A stretch of 64,000 nt of DNA from CADEEN01 sp963738425 (GCA_963738425.1 CAVTWT010000027.1:1-64000), one strand, 5' to 3'; positions 1 through 9,583 are shown, counted from the stretch's first letter. Notes: generated from the sequence alone by a model not told the origin. Program-made: numbers and translations.

Positions 1-120
1 CGGGCGGCAATGGACACCGCGTTTGGCAATCCATCGAGTCCCCATTGGGCCGGAGTGCCCGCACGCCAGATCGTGGAAACGGCGCGCGGCCAGGTCGCGG
101 GCCTGCTTGGCTGTTCCCCA
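1..120 (+). pseudogene. Cysteine desulfurase (NifS/IscS-like), internal fragment cut by IS21
   Basis: Reading frame 1 from the first base gives about 40 residues that include FGNPSSPHWAG, followed by ARGQVAGLLGCSP. This matches the conserved N-terminal block of class V PLP-dependent cysteine desulfurases, which mobilise sulfur from cysteine for Fe-S clusters and tRNA thiolation. The start lies outside the window. The match stops exactly where the IS21 inverted repeat begins at 121, and the frame then runs into the element and stops at 184-186. The catalytic lysine and the rest of the protein are absent on this side, so the copy is broken. The family call rests on a short but distinctive motif. 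Confidence 0.65.
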
Positions 121-147
121 TGTCAATTCGCTTTGAATCGTGACCCC
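121..147 (+). repeat. Left terminal inverted repeat of the IS21 element
   Basis: Begins TGTCAATTCGC and ends GTGACCCC. Read outside-in it matches the reverse complement of 2615-2641 at 22 of 27 positions. Confidence 0.75.
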
Positions 148-264
148 AGTTTCGCGGCCAATAGTGACCCCGTTGTTATGGCGTGAGAGAGCGCCCGGAG
201 GCGATGCGTGAAGCCGTCAGGCGTAGCGCAGCGCATCGCCGGAGGGCGCCTTATGGAATGTGGA

Positions 265-993
265 TCAGCTGCGGTTCTTGAAGCGCCAGCTGGTGTTGCC
301 GGTCTCGATGATATCGCAGTGGTGGGTGAGCCGGTCGAGCATGGCGGTGGTCATCTTGGCATCACCGAAGACCTGGGGCCAGTCGGCGAAGGCGAGGTTG
401 GTGGTGATCAGCAGCGATGTGTTCTCGTAGAGCTTGCTGATCAGATGGAACAGCAGCTGACCACCGGACTGGCTGAACGGCAGGTAGCCAAGTTCATCGA
501 TGACAATGAGATCATAGCGCAGCAGCTTCTCGGCCAGACGTCCGCTGCGGCCGGCGGCTTTTTCTTGTTCGAGCTGATTGACCAGGTCGACAAGGTTGAA
601 GAAGCGCCCGCGGGCTCGGGCGCGAATGACTGCCGCGGCCACGCCAATGCAGAGGTGGGTTTTGCCGGTGCCAGTTCCACCGATGAAGATGGCATTGCGC
701 TTGCAGTCCAGGAAAGCACCAGTGGCGAGTTCGCGCACCTCGCCCTCATCGACCGGTGTATCGGCGAAGACGAAGCTGTCGAGGTCTTTCAATACCGGGA
801 ACTTGGCGCCGCCAATGCGATAGCTGATGGACCGGGCCTGCCGGTGGGTGCGCTCGGCGCGGATCAGGCTGGCGACGAGGGGATAGAACTCATCGCGGCG
901 GGACAGGCCCTTACCGGCGATCTCGTCGAAGCTGGCGCGCATGCCGTAGAGTTTGAGCTCGCTCATGGCTTCAAGAATGTCATGGCGTTCCAT
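265..993 (-). CDS. istB: IS21 transposition helper ATPase IstB
   Basis: A 242-residue AAA+ ATPase that helps the IstA transposase choose and capture target DNA. Walker A is GGTGTGKTH (about residues 105-113) and Walker B is LIVIDELGYLP. The length is normal for the family and the frame is intact. The ATG at 993-991 overlaps the istA stop by one base (TGATG), which is the usual translational coupling in IS21 elements. IstB is intact, but its IstA partner is interrupted by a stop, so the element is probably not autonomous as written. Confidence 0.93.
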   Translation of the reverse strand: MERHDILEAMSELKLYGMRASFDEIAGKGLSRRDEFYPLVASLIRAERTHRQARSISYRIGGAKFPVLKDLDSFVFADTPVDEGEVRELATGAFLDCKRNAIFIGGTGTGKTHLCIGVAAAVIRARARGRFFNLVDLVNQLEQEKAAGRSGRLAEKLLRYDLIVIDELGYLPFSQSGGQLLFHLISKLYENTSLLITTNLAFADWPQVFGDAKMTTAMLDRLTHHCDIIETGNTSWRFKNRS

Positions 994-2516
994 CAGGCGA
1001 CCCTCCTTATGCTATCGTAACGGCCACAATCGGCCACCGGTTCGATGTTCAGACGCAATGCGTCAGGCGTGGTGATGCTGGGTGGTGGTGCCGGCTGGTG
1101 CTGTCTTGCCAGGACGGTCAGGATGACATCGGCGGCGGCGAGACCTGCCTCCACAGCCTCGGCACAGGCGGCCTCGACGGCGGCCAGCCTATGATCGAGC
1201 ACGGCCCCCAGGACCTTGACGAACTGGCGATCGCCATCGGCATGCTGGGCGAGCAGGCCACGGACCCGAGCCAGGCTGGGCGGCAAGTCCCAGTTCTTGA
1301 ACGGCGCACCATTGCGCAAAGCGCCGGGCTTCTTCAGCAGAACCGGCAGATAATGCCACGGGTCATAGATGGTCTGGTCACGCCGGAAGTGGCGGGGATG
1401 ATCGGCGACAATCTCGTCGTTGAAGAGCACGACAATGCGTTCTGCATGGGAGCGCACCAAGACCATGCGGCCCGCTGCCCGGGCATCGACGCTGTAGCGG
1501 TTGTGATCGGCCATGATGAGACAAGTGGTGCTGGCTCTAACCGCCTTTTCGACGAACCCGTCGAAGGGTCCCCGCAGCTGCAGCAGACTTGCCCGCTCGG
1601 CCTCGAACACCTCCCAGATCGTTCGGTCCTTGAACTCCGGATGTCTGGTCCGCTTGGCATAGGCAACACACTGGTCTTCCAGCCAGGCATTGAGCTCGGC
1701 CAGACTCTTCACCCGCGGCTTGGGCCGGAACAGCTGGTCGCGCAGATTGCCGACCTGGTTCTCGACCCCGGATCAAGTCCGGGGCAGGCTCTGACCTTTC
1801 TCCCAGCCTGCCGCAGGCGTGCAGGCCACTGGCTCGATCAGGTGGTGCGAACACATCTGCAGAAAGCGGCGGTTATATTGGCGGGCCTTGCCGACGAAGA
1901 TCGCCTCCACCGCCGTCTTCATGTTGTCGTAGATGCCACGCCGGCAGACCCCGCCGTAAAACTGGAATGCCTTGTCGTGGGCATCGAAAACCAGCTCCTG
2001 GGTCTCCCGGAAGTAGGCCCGCACAAACGGCATGCGGCTGTGCGACAGCTTCATGTGGGCCGCCTTGATGGTCAGCGGCAGGCCCTGCAGGGTGATCGTC
2101 TCGTGGCTCCAGTCGAACTGGTAAGCCTCGCCAGGTGCAAAGCTCATCGGCACAAACGCCTGGGCCGGAACCCGGGCCCGTTCATCCCGCCACGCCTTCA
2201 CGAAGCGATGCACGCTGTCGTGGGCGCCGTCATAGCCTCGTCCGCGAAGTTCCTCGAACAACCGCTGAGTGGAGCGGCGCTCGCGCCGAGGCAGCTTGGC
2301 CTCCGCTTCCAGTATCTTGCTCAGAACCTCGATCCATTCGCCCAGCTTCGGCACAGGCTGCACCGAGCGCTCATACTTGAACTCAGTCTCCTGACCGCGG
2401 ATCACCTTGCGCACCGTCGCCCGCGACACCGACAGTAACCGCACGATCTCCTTGATCGGTCGCCGCTGTTCGAAATAGGCGCGTCGTATATGGCCGATCA
2501 TATCCACGCCAATCAT
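993..2516 (-). pseudogene. istA: IS21 transposase IstA, interrupted by an in-frame stop
   Basis: IstA is the DDE transposase of IS21 elements. The N-terminal half has a helix-turn-helix (about 35 residues in, SVSRATVRKVI) and the start of the catalytic core (FDWSHE, GIYDNMKTAV). The C-terminal half begins near 1712 at LAELNAWLEDQ. Both halves are in the same frame. They are separated by an extra 24 bases at about 1765-1790, which carry a palindrome and introduce a TGA (about 1773-1775) inside the conserved GWEKGQ-VENQVGNLR block. ATG at 2516 gives the start best placed for the family; an in-frame start at 2576 is also possible. Without readthrough or excision of the 24 bases the protein is truncated to about half. 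Confidence 0.85.
1766..1784. repeat. 19-base palindromic element inserted in istA
   Basis: The sequence CCCCGGATCAAGTCCGGGG has a seven-base stem and a five-base centre. It sits in a 24-base insert that does not shift the frame but brings a TGA stop on the istA strand. I recall this palindrome core as a common dispersed motif in alphaproteobacterial genomes; that is from memory and was not searched. Confidence 0.7.
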
Positions 2517-2610
2517 TCCCCCACGCCCTTCCCGGCCAGCCAAGGCCAAAGGAAAGGGACACTGCCACACCATCAATGAAGGGGTCAGTATTGGACGCGA
2601 AAGACACCCC

Positions 2611-3780
2611 TCAGGGGGTCACTATTGCAGGCGAATTTACAAGCAAGGCGAGATAATGCAGAGGATTGCTGACAAAGTCGGCCGTTTCATAGCTGCGGAC
2701 ATGCACCGCAATGGTCTCGCCGCGACAGGCGATCTCGACCCGTTCGACATAGCCCTTAACCAGCACCTCCTGGTGGCCGTAACGCGTCGGCACCGAATAG
2801 TCGTTGTTGCGGTAGCGTACCAGCGATAGCGAGGAGACGCGGGTGGCGACCTTGTGGCAGGCATCATAGGGCGCTGGCGGCAGCGGCATGAACGCCGCAG
2901 CGTCCGCCTGCAGACGCTCGCCAATGGTGATCGTGTGGCCGCGAAGGATCGCATGGCGCCGTTTGCTGCAGGCATCACGGAACCGGGCGTTGAGGGCCTC
3001 AAAACTATCGGCGACAGGCAAAGGCGTCATGAAGTTGCGGCGGGTGTAACCAACCAGCCCCTCCACCTTGCCCTTGTCATTACCCTTGCCAGGCCGGCCA
3101 AACCGGTCGTCGAACAGGTAGTGGCTCTGCAGTTCGGCGAACATCTGCGCGCGCAGACGCTGTCCGCCCTTGACGATTTTGGCCACCGCCAGCCGGGTGT
3201 TGTCGTACAGGATCGATTGCGGCACGCCGCCGAAAAAATCGAATGCCGCCACATGGCCATCACAGAAGGCTTCCGCCGTCTCGGCCGGATAGGCCTTGAC
3301 GAAGCAGCCATCCGAGTGCGGCAGATCCATGCAAAAGTAATGGAACCGTACCTTCTTGCCTGCGATATAGCCATCGGCTTCGCCAAAGTCCGCCTGGGCA
3401 TGCCCCGGACGATGGCTCAGCGGCACGAACATCTCGCGGCTGCGCAGCGTCTGCTCGGCCACATACTCGCGCACAATCGTATAGCCACCGGAAAATCCCC
3501 GTTCATCGCGCAGCCGCTCGAAGATCCGGTGCGCCGTGTGCCGCTGCTTCTTGTGCACGCTGCGGTCGCCATCCAGAACGCCGTCGATCCAAGCCAAGTG
3601 TGGACCCAGCTTCTTAGACACCGGGCGTTCCCGCCGCCGGTAACCAGGCGGAACTGAAAACTGCAGCATCTTGGCAATCGTGTTGCGGTGAATGCCAAAC
3701 CGCCTTGCTGCCTCGCGCCGGCTCAGCCCGTCTATCATCACGGCGCGTCTGATCTTGGCATAGAGTTCCACTGTAAACAT
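2611..3780 (-). pseudogene. istA: IS21 transposase IstA, C-terminally truncated
   Basis: Of 389 residues, about 380 belong to IstA and the last ten come from the abutting element. A helix-turn-helix is at about residues 20-40 (REAARRFGIHRNTIAKML). The DDE core is recognisable from QADFGEA, through SILYDNTRLAVAKI, to GKVEGLVGYTRR. Intact family members have about 500 residues, so some 100-120 C-terminal residues are lost at 2641 and no istB follows. It is clearly a different lineage from the neighbouring istA, so this is a junction of two unlike IS21 elements and not a duplication. Confidence 0.85.
2615..2641 (-). repeat. Right terminal inverted repeat of the IS21 element
   Basis: On the reverse strand it begins TGTAAATTCGC and ends GTGACCCC. 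It is the partner of 121-147 and marks the exact point where the istA gene of the neighbouring IS21 element is cut. Confidence 0.75.
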
Positions 3781-3900
3781 CCTTCCGGCCTCTCAATGCC
3801 AGTCAATGACATCGAGACGGCCTAGCAGGACCGGTACACTTTTGCGCCGCCTTCCAAGCGGAGCTTCATAGCCGGTTCAGTGGTACACTTTGCCTCCGCG
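2642..3900 (-). mobile_element. Second IS21-family element, only the istA-proximal end remains
   Basis: It holds most of an istA gene and the upstream terminal region. At 3830-3900 two copies of a GGTACACTTT-type motif occur (about 3831 and 3881), typical of the repeated transposase-binding sites at IS21 ends. The outer boundary is placed near 3900 because a different coding frame (a membrane-protein tail) resumes there. The distal part of istA and all of istB are missing beyond 2641. Confidence 0.7.
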
Positions 3901-4016
3901 ATTTATACTGGATCGAACTCATCGGCTTTGCGCTCCTGGTTGCTGCCTCGGTCTGGGACTGGTCGCTGCGCCGAACGCTTTTCCCGCGGCAAGCGAACAG
4001 CAAGGCGATTTCATGA
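3900..4016 (+). pseudogene. C-terminal tail of a truncated membrane protein upstream of the nucleoside phosphorylase
   Basis: The frame through TTA TAC TGG at 3903 gives about 37 residues with a hydrophobic helix (ELIGFALLVAASVWDW) and a basic tail, ending in a TGA at 4014-4016. That stop overlaps the ATG of the nucleoside phosphorylase at 4013 (ATGA), the normal layout of two coupled genes in an operon. The upstream part was removed by the IS21 remnant. I do not recognise the family from the tail; it could be an inner-membrane transporter subunit, given the downstream gene. Confidence 0.45.
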
Positions 4017-4819
4017 GCGAAGACGTTCCGCCAATTCTGGCGAACAAGCACTATGACGAATCTTCCGCATTTACGCCCGAAAGCCTGCTCCGGGAGGCGC
4101 GGCGGCAGAAAGCGATGCTCAATGAACCGGTTCCGGAAATCTGCATTCTCGACCCTGATGGCGACATCGTTCGTGAACTAAGAAAGGAAGGCCGCGCGCG
4201 CCGCCATGCTGGATGGGTTTGCTATCACACCGATCTATATTGCTTTCAAGATCAGGGCGTGGGCTATGGAATTGTTGGCTGTGCCGTGGGTTCCTCGTTT
4301 GCGGTGCTCGTTGCTGAAGAGCTGTTCGTATCGGGCTGCAAGCTGCTGATCAGCGTGACGTCTTCCGGACAGATTGTTCCTCTGCAGGTACCGCCATATT
4401 TCATCCTGATTGAGCGCGCTGTGCGGGATGAAGGAACCAGCTATCACTACCTTCCCCCCTCAACCCACAGCGATGCCTCCGAACGCATTTTGGCCGTTCT
4501 TGAAGGGATCTTCGCCGACATGCCCGTACCCGTCGTTCGAGGCATCACATGGACCACCGACGCCCCGTTCCGCGAGACGGCCAGTGTCATAGACACAATG
4601 CGCCAAAACGGATTGCTTGCCGTCGAGATGGAAGCCGCGGCGCTCTATGCATTCGCGAAGGCCCGCAATAAGTGCGTCGTATGCTTTGCTCATGTCACAA
4701 ATCAGATGGGCCAGATTGAGGGAGACTTCGAGAAGGGTCACGCCAACGGTGCCCGAGATGCATTGCAAATCATCTCGACTGCTGCGCGACACCTCGAGAA
4801 GCTCTTGGCGCAAGCGTGA
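4013..4819 (+). CDS. Nucleoside phosphorylase (uridine/purine phosphorylase family)
   Basis: Length is 268 residues. It should split nucleosides with phosphate to a free base and ribose 1-phosphate in salvage or catabolism. Family signs are a GYGIVGCAVGSS-like glycine-rich phosphate-binding stretch in the first half, ERAVRDEGTSYHY in the middle, a GITWTTDAPFRET block, and LAVEMEAAALYAFA near the C-terminus, where the EMEAA motif binds the ribose. ATG 4013 is chosen because it overlaps the stop of the upstream reading frame and has an AAGG-type ribosome site. A longer in-frame start at 3890 would run into IS sequence. The exact base preference cannot be read from sequence alone. Confidence 0.8.
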   Translation: MSEDVPPILANKHYDESSAFTPESLLREARRQKAMLNEPVPEICILDPDGDIVRELRKEGRARRHAGWVCYHTDLYCFQDQGVGYGIVGCAVGSSFAVLVAEELFVSGCKLLISVTSSGQIVPLQVPPYFILIERAVRDEGTSYHYLPPSTHSDASERILAVLEGIFADMPVPVVRGITWTTDAPFRETASVIDTMRQNGLLAVEMEAAALYAFAKARNKCVVCFAHVTNQMGQIEGDFEKGHANGARDALQIISTAARHLEKLLAQA

Positions 4820-4834
4820 CGAATCCCGCCTTCA

Positions 4835-6251
4835 AATGGTAGGATGGCATTGACGCCGAGCAGCGACAGGTTCTGAAGCGCGGTCGGATCGGGCGGTGCG
4901 ACCCACGTCCCGTCGGCCCGCAGGAAGTTCGCCGTGCCGCCGCCACTTGCCGGGGCAAGGCCCTTGAGCGCGGTGGTGAAGGTATTGAGAAGTGCGGTCG
5001 CCTGGGCGGCGGTCAGGTCTTCGACATTGCCGGTTCCCGCCGTGGTGCGGCCCTTGAAGCTCGCCGTCGCCATGGTGGCGAGCTTGGCGTTGGTCACGGC
5101 ATTGGCGCCGATGGTCGCGGCGAAGGACCCGGTGCCGGAACCGGTCACGTCACCGGTGAGCGTGATGGTCTGATCGCCGCTGTTGGTGCCGGTCAGTCCG
5201 AGGTCGGTCTTGACCTGGGCGATGGTTCGCGCCGCCCATGCCCCGGCCTTGGCCTGCATGAAGCTGTCGGTCGTCGCGGTGAGCCCGGCGATGGTGGTGA
5301 GGTCGCTGTCGAGCGGCTGCCTGGCATCGAGGGCGGATTGCAGATCGGTCTGGGCCGAGAGCGTGCCGGTGATCGATCCCCATGTAGCACCGCCGCCTGC
5401 CGGGAGGCGCTGCCCACGTCCCATCGGCCCGCAGGAAATTGCTGGTTCCGCCGCCGGACGCGGGGACCAGGCCCTTCAATCCCGACGTGAAGATGTTGAG
5501 CAGCGTCGTCGCCTGGCTTCCGGTCAGGTCCTCGACATTGCCGGTCCCCGCCGTCAGGCGGCCCTTGAAGATTGCGGATGCGACCGTCGCGAGCTTGGCG
5601 TTGGTGATGGCATTGTTGTTGATGTTGGCGGTGGTGATCGTGGTCCAGCTTCCGTCCGCCCTCAGAAAGGCGGAGGTGCCGCCACCGGACGCCGGTGCCA
5701 GACCCTTGAGCGTGGACGAGAAAGCATTGAGCAGAGCGGTCTGTGCGGCGGCATCGGCGGCCGTCAGCATCGACCGCCCCGCAGCGGTCGAATCCGAAAT
5801 CTCCGCTGCCGGATGCGTGTGGCTCGCCGCCGCCTTGCCGTTGAGCGCCGATTGCAGATCGGTCTGGCTCGAAAGCGTGCCGGTGATCGATCCCCAGGCG
5901 ACGGAGCCGCTGCTCGTCAACCCGCCCCAGGCCGTGCCATCCCAGCGCACATGGCCGGCCTCCGCCTCGATCCAGGCAAGCCAGCCCGGTCTGCGGCACG
6001 AGCTTCATCCAGGCGCCATCGACGTAATAGGCGATGTTCAGGTCCCATGTCGCCCAGGCGCCGGTGGCACCAGCGGCCACGATGTAGCGGTCGCCATCGG
6101 CGGGGCTTGCAGGTGGCGCAGTGACGGTGCGCGAGATCACCGCCATCTGCACCAGCGCATCGAGCAGCCGAACGGCCTCATTGTGCGTCACATGCTTCTG
6201 CGCCTGATTGGCGGCGATATAGGGCAGATGCAGATGGGTGCTATCCGCCAT
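4835..6251 (-). pseudogene. Phage/GTA tail fibre protein with DUF2793 N-terminus, frameshifted and 3'-truncated
   Basis: The N-terminus (HLHLPYIAANQAQKHVTHN) is the DUF2793 domain found in tail proteins of alphaproteobacterial gene-transfer agents and prophages. After it come at least two copies of a fibre-like repeat of about 150 residues with recurring blocks WGSITGTL, TDLQSAL, KGLAPASGGGT and FLRADGTW, as in trimeric tail fibres. The frame changes near 5975 and 5400. The coding signal ends at about 4835, only some 15 bases past the nucleoside phosphorylase stop on the other strand, with no stop codon of its own, so the 3' end is lost. The gene follows the GTA tail gene directly, as in related loci. 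Confidence 0.75.
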
Positions 6252-6272
6252 GGACGATGAACCTCGGAATGC

Positions 6273-8441
6273 TCAGAAGTAGAGGGTTTCGAGTTTGGGC
6301 GCGCCGCGGCCGAATTGCGGCCGAGAGCTTGGTAGATGGCGACTTGCAGGCTGTCGCCCGGCCCCAGCGGCGCGCCCCAATCGGCGGTCTGCTGGGCGCC
6401 GGTGTAGAGGACGCTGGTGGTGTTCGATGGCGAGCGTGCGCTTGACCGTCGCGCCGTCGAGAATATCGACCTCGTAGGACTTCGCTGTCCTCGAACAGCG
6501 GAACCTCGATTGCATCCCAGCTGTCGCCCACCAGGCGCGCGGGTGCGGCGCTTCCAGGAGATCGTCAGATCGCCGGGCGTCCTGGCGAACTTCCATGGCT
6601 GGCTGACATGGGCCACCGCATAGGGCCGGCGCCCAATGCCTCTCGGCGTGAACGCCACCTGCGCATAGGAAATGTCCGTCAGGTCTTCGGACGCCGGGCC
6701 GATCATCCAATTGTAGGCGATGCCGACATCGGTCGAAGCGATGCTCAAGGGCGCGATGTCGGCGTCGAGCATGACGACGCGCGCGCCGGCAGGCGCCGGA
6801 TTGCCAATGGCGCCTTCGGTGCCGCGCTGGCCGCGCAGCAGCCGTGTCAGCTTGTAGCGGCCCGCCGAGACAAGCTCGGCATTGGCGAACTGGACGATTT
6901 CCCAGACGCCCGCGCGAAGACTCGATGGCCAGCGTGTTGGCGCCGGCGAAAAGCTCAAGGTCGGTGACGCTGGTGAGCGTGCCCGACAGCATGTCCACAT
7001 AGAGCGCGTTGCCGTAGTCGAAGCGTCGAGGTCGGCCCGCCGTAGAAAGTCGAAGGCGAGCGAGCCCATGCGCGCCGGGCGGCCGATCACATCAAGCAGC
7101 GCGAACCCATCGAGCGTCGGGCTCGATAGACCGCCGCCTGCCCATACCACGGCGAGGCATAGAGGCCGATGAAGGGGCGATAGTCGGGCACCTCCTCGTC
7201 GAGGATCGGCAGATCCATCATCGCCAGGACGGGCGGGCCATAGACCGTGGGCGGCGGCAGGGTCACATCCCGCTCGGGGCCGGGCCTCGCGCCATAGATC
7301 ACGGCGTCGGTTCGCAGCGCGTCGATGATCCGCGCGTCCTGATCGGCGATCGGAAGCCAGCCGGAACTCAAGCTGCCGCCCATCATGCTCGATCAGCACC
7401 ACGTCGGCGGGATCGAGCGCCAGGCGCGACGGCGGCAACTGGAACTTGGCCGTCTCGCGCTGCACCCAGGCTTCCATGAGCGCCCTGCGGCAGCGCATGT
7501 CGGCCTCGGCACCCGAGGCGACAATCGGGAAGGCCTCCGAATGAATGCGCGCCGTATCGACGCTGATGCGGCGGGCTTCGACCGTGAGGGCTTCATATTT
7601 CTTGTCGGGCCGGGTCAGCCGCCACTTGATGGCGAGCGGCAATTCGGTTTCCTGGCCGCGCACCAGCTCGATGTCCTCGTCCTCGCGCCGGGCGGCGACA
7701 AGATCATCGGGCGTGATGGTGGCAATGGGCGCCTGCCCACGCGGCACGAAGCGGATTACCCCGTCGCTTTCGGTCTGCATCGAAGCCATAGAAGCGGGCG
7801 AGCGGCTCGATGGACGAGCGGGCACTTTCGATCGCCTCGATCGTGTAGCCTGGCACTGTTGCCGCAAGCTGGCTGACATCGATGTCGGTTTCGGCAAGCC
7901 CGCCGCGCTGGCAAAGCTCGCGCACCAAGTGCGGCGAGACCGGAATCCCCGAGCCTGCCCGATTCAGCCAGTGGCCGAACTGCCAGTTCTGCGTAGTCGC
8001 CCCAGATGTCGGAGCGGCCCGGAAAGGCCGGATAGGGCCTGCGCATCCCAGCACCAGATCGCAAGCTCGCCCATGTCGAGCATCGGCCCGCCATAGGTGC
8101 CGCCCGTGGGGTTGTTGTTGTTCCAGTAGTGATAGAGCGCCTCGATGTAGCGGCGCTGGATGGCGTCGTCGCGGTTGCCCAGCGAGTAATAGGGCAGCAG
8201 GCTTTCGCGACGACTTGGGATCGACGAAGACATTGGGCTGGTTGGCGCCCTTGTCGACGGCCGGGCATCCGGCCTCGGTGAAGCGGATGGGCTTCGACTT
8301 CGGCACCCAGGCGGTGGCCGAGCCACTTTCGACGCCGCCCGGGCGGTCATAGTGGGCGTTCGACCACCAGCGCGCGAATGTCCTTGTAGCGGAACACCCA
8401 GGGCTTGCCATAGGCGCCATCGGTTACGCGCGGCTTACAGC
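6273..8441 (-). pseudogene. GTA-type TIM-barrel tail protein (host-specificity protein), 5'-truncated and frameshifted
   Basis: The visible part corresponds to the C-terminal half or more of the very large tail protein of alphaproteobacterial gene-transfer agents (about 1,300 residues in intact relatives). Diagnostic blocks are SKPIRFTEAGCPAVDKGANQ, PNVFVDPKSS, GGPMLDMGELAIWCWDA and PHLVRELCQRGGL from the GTA TIM-barrel-like domain. The following phage tail domain includes DLVAARREDEDIELVR. It ends at KLETLYF with a TGA at 6273. At least five frame changes occur (near 8370, 8210, 7790, 7400-7000 and 6500). The 5' end is cut at 8442 by an IS-end repeat, so nothing functional can be made. Confidence 0.75.
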
Positions 8442-8547
8442 GCGCAACAACACACCAAGCAAACCGGGGCCTCTCAGCCCCTTTCTCTCAACCCGACTGG
8501 TACACTATCGCGCCGCCACACTGCACATTTTGTCTCCACCATTGACA
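8442..8547. repeat. IS-end repeat, copy A (106 bp)
   Basis: Nearly identical to 15926-16032. It runs from CGCGCAACAAC through GCAAACCGGGGCCTCTCAG and GACTGGTACACTATC to CCATTGACA. The GGTACACTATCGCGCCGCC stretch resembles the GGTACACTTTTGCGCCGCC motif in the terminal region of the second IS21 element, so this is probably the remaining outer end of an IS21-like element. Different truncated genes abut each copy on both sides. Confidence 0.7.
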
Positions 8548-8823
8548 GATCACGGCGCCGGGGTTGCGAAGTGTCACCATGAACAGAAACCGCAGCGCCG
8601 TCAGGCTGTGGTTGATGGTCGGCACGCCCGCGCCGCTCGACACCAGATGCAGCTGATAGCGGCGCACGTCCTCAAAGCTCGCTTGCTCCGGCGGAGCGCC
8701 GAGAAAAGCGCTGAAGTTCTTGACGGCACGGATATAGCCTTCCTGCGTACGCGATGCGAACTTGCGGATCGCCATATCTTCGATCATGCGGCGGCGTAAC
8801 GGACTGATGAGTGTGTCGGTCAT
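8548..8823 (-). pseudogene. Tyrosine recombinase/integrase, N-terminal fragment
   Basis: About 92 residues starting MTDTLISPLRRRM, with the SAM-like core-binding domain of phage-type integrases (FASRTQEGYIRAVKNFS, ALRFLFMVTLRNPG). The catalytic domain with the R-H-R-Y residues is missing because the frame enters the IS-end repeat at 8547. This N-terminus is typical of the XerC/D-like integrases found beside IS91-type transposases in rhizobia. The start has no competitor and the open frame continues only into repeat sequence. Confidence 0.75.
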
Positions 8824-9157
8824 GGTGGTGCTCCTGTGCCGAGGTGAGGTTCAACACCCCCATCCTCAGACCGAACCCACCCATCTCGCCATCACCCTGA
8901 CCGCAGCGCCCTACCGCGCGAGCGGTTTAGTCCACTGGCCCGAAGCGGACCACACGCGTGAATTCGTAGAACTCCGTTGTCGCCCGTGAACTATTCTCAA
9001 CCCATTGATCGGATTTACCGACATCGGCGATTGCCGGTTTTGATATTGCAGGAAAGTAACGCTTGGAGGGGGATTTCCTTGCAAATCGGATTTGGGATTC
9101 ACGAGTGGCTCGAAGCGTGATGCACTGCGGCTGAGGGATCAGCTGGGGAGATTCGCC
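8824..9157. other. Intergenic stretch between integrase and IS5 fragments
   Basis: No gene could be supported. The reverse strand has a short open frame ending near 8927 that could be the tail of a lost gene, but no family is recognisable. The left end of the IS5-like element probably lies within 9050-9110, just before the transposase start. Confidence 0.4.
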
Positions 9158-9449
9158 ATGAAGCCGAGGGAACGCCGCGAGACGGGAGCTGAGAACCTGT
9201 TCCGCTCGCGCCTCGACCAGATCGTCAACCTGAAGCATGAGCTGGTAAAGCTTGCCAATGCGATCTCGTGGGCCGCCATCGAGACGAAGTGCGGCGAGGT
9301 CTATGCGGACGGTCCGGGCATGCCGCCGCTACCCACCCGGTTGATGGCGGGATTGGCGATCCTCAAGTTCACCTTCGATCTCTCGGATGAGGAGCTGTGC
9401 GCCCGCTGGATCGAGAACCCTTATTTCCAGTTGTTCTGCGGCGAGGAGT
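9158..9449 (+). pseudogene. IS5-family transposase, N-terminal fragment
   Basis: About 97 residues from MKPRERRETG. The DUF772-type N-terminal domain of IS5 transposases is clear (LPTRLMAGLAILKFTFDLSD, WIENPYFQLFCGEE). The DDE catalytic region is absent because the frame changes into unrelated sequence at about 9450, where another IS-end remnant begins. An in-frame start at 9092 exists, but homologues start at MKPRERR. Confidence 0.8.
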
Positions 9450-9583
9450 GTCAAATCGCTTGCGCTACGCTCCAGCCACTTCGCCGGACATGCTGAAACC
9501 CGGCCTCGCTGCGAGACTTTTCTTCAACCTGACTGGTACAATTTAAAGCCGATGATTGGTACGGTTCTTATCCGGCGTTGACA
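9450..9583. mobile_element. IS-end remnant interrupting the IS5 transposase
   Basis: It begins where the IS5 reading frame is lost and ends TCCGGCGTTGACA. It has the same layout as the 106-bp repeats (CAACCTGACTGGTACA, then a terminal TTGACA) but a different sequence between, so it is probably the end of a related IS21-like element. No transposase frame is left. Confidence 0.5.

Larger units (their letters stand above)
121..2641 (-). mobile_element. IS21-family insertion sequence with istA (stop-interrupted) and istB
   Basis: The element is bounded by imperfect inverted repeats at 121-147 and 2615-2641 (22 of 27 positions match, and both outer ends begin TGT and share the block GTGACCCC). 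It carries istA and istB in the leftward direction with the usual one-base TGATG overlap. At about 2.52 kb it has the normal IS21 size. The left flank is a cysteine desulfurase fragment and the right flank is istA of another IS21 element. No target-site duplication is visible, so it did not arrive here by one simple transposition. Either adjacent sequence was deleted or recombined, or the assembly joined two copies. Confidence 0.85.

Noticed and set aside
1098..2438. Rightward frame of about 446 codons over istA
   Set aside because: Antisense shadow of the IS21 transposase, with low-complexity composition and no family.
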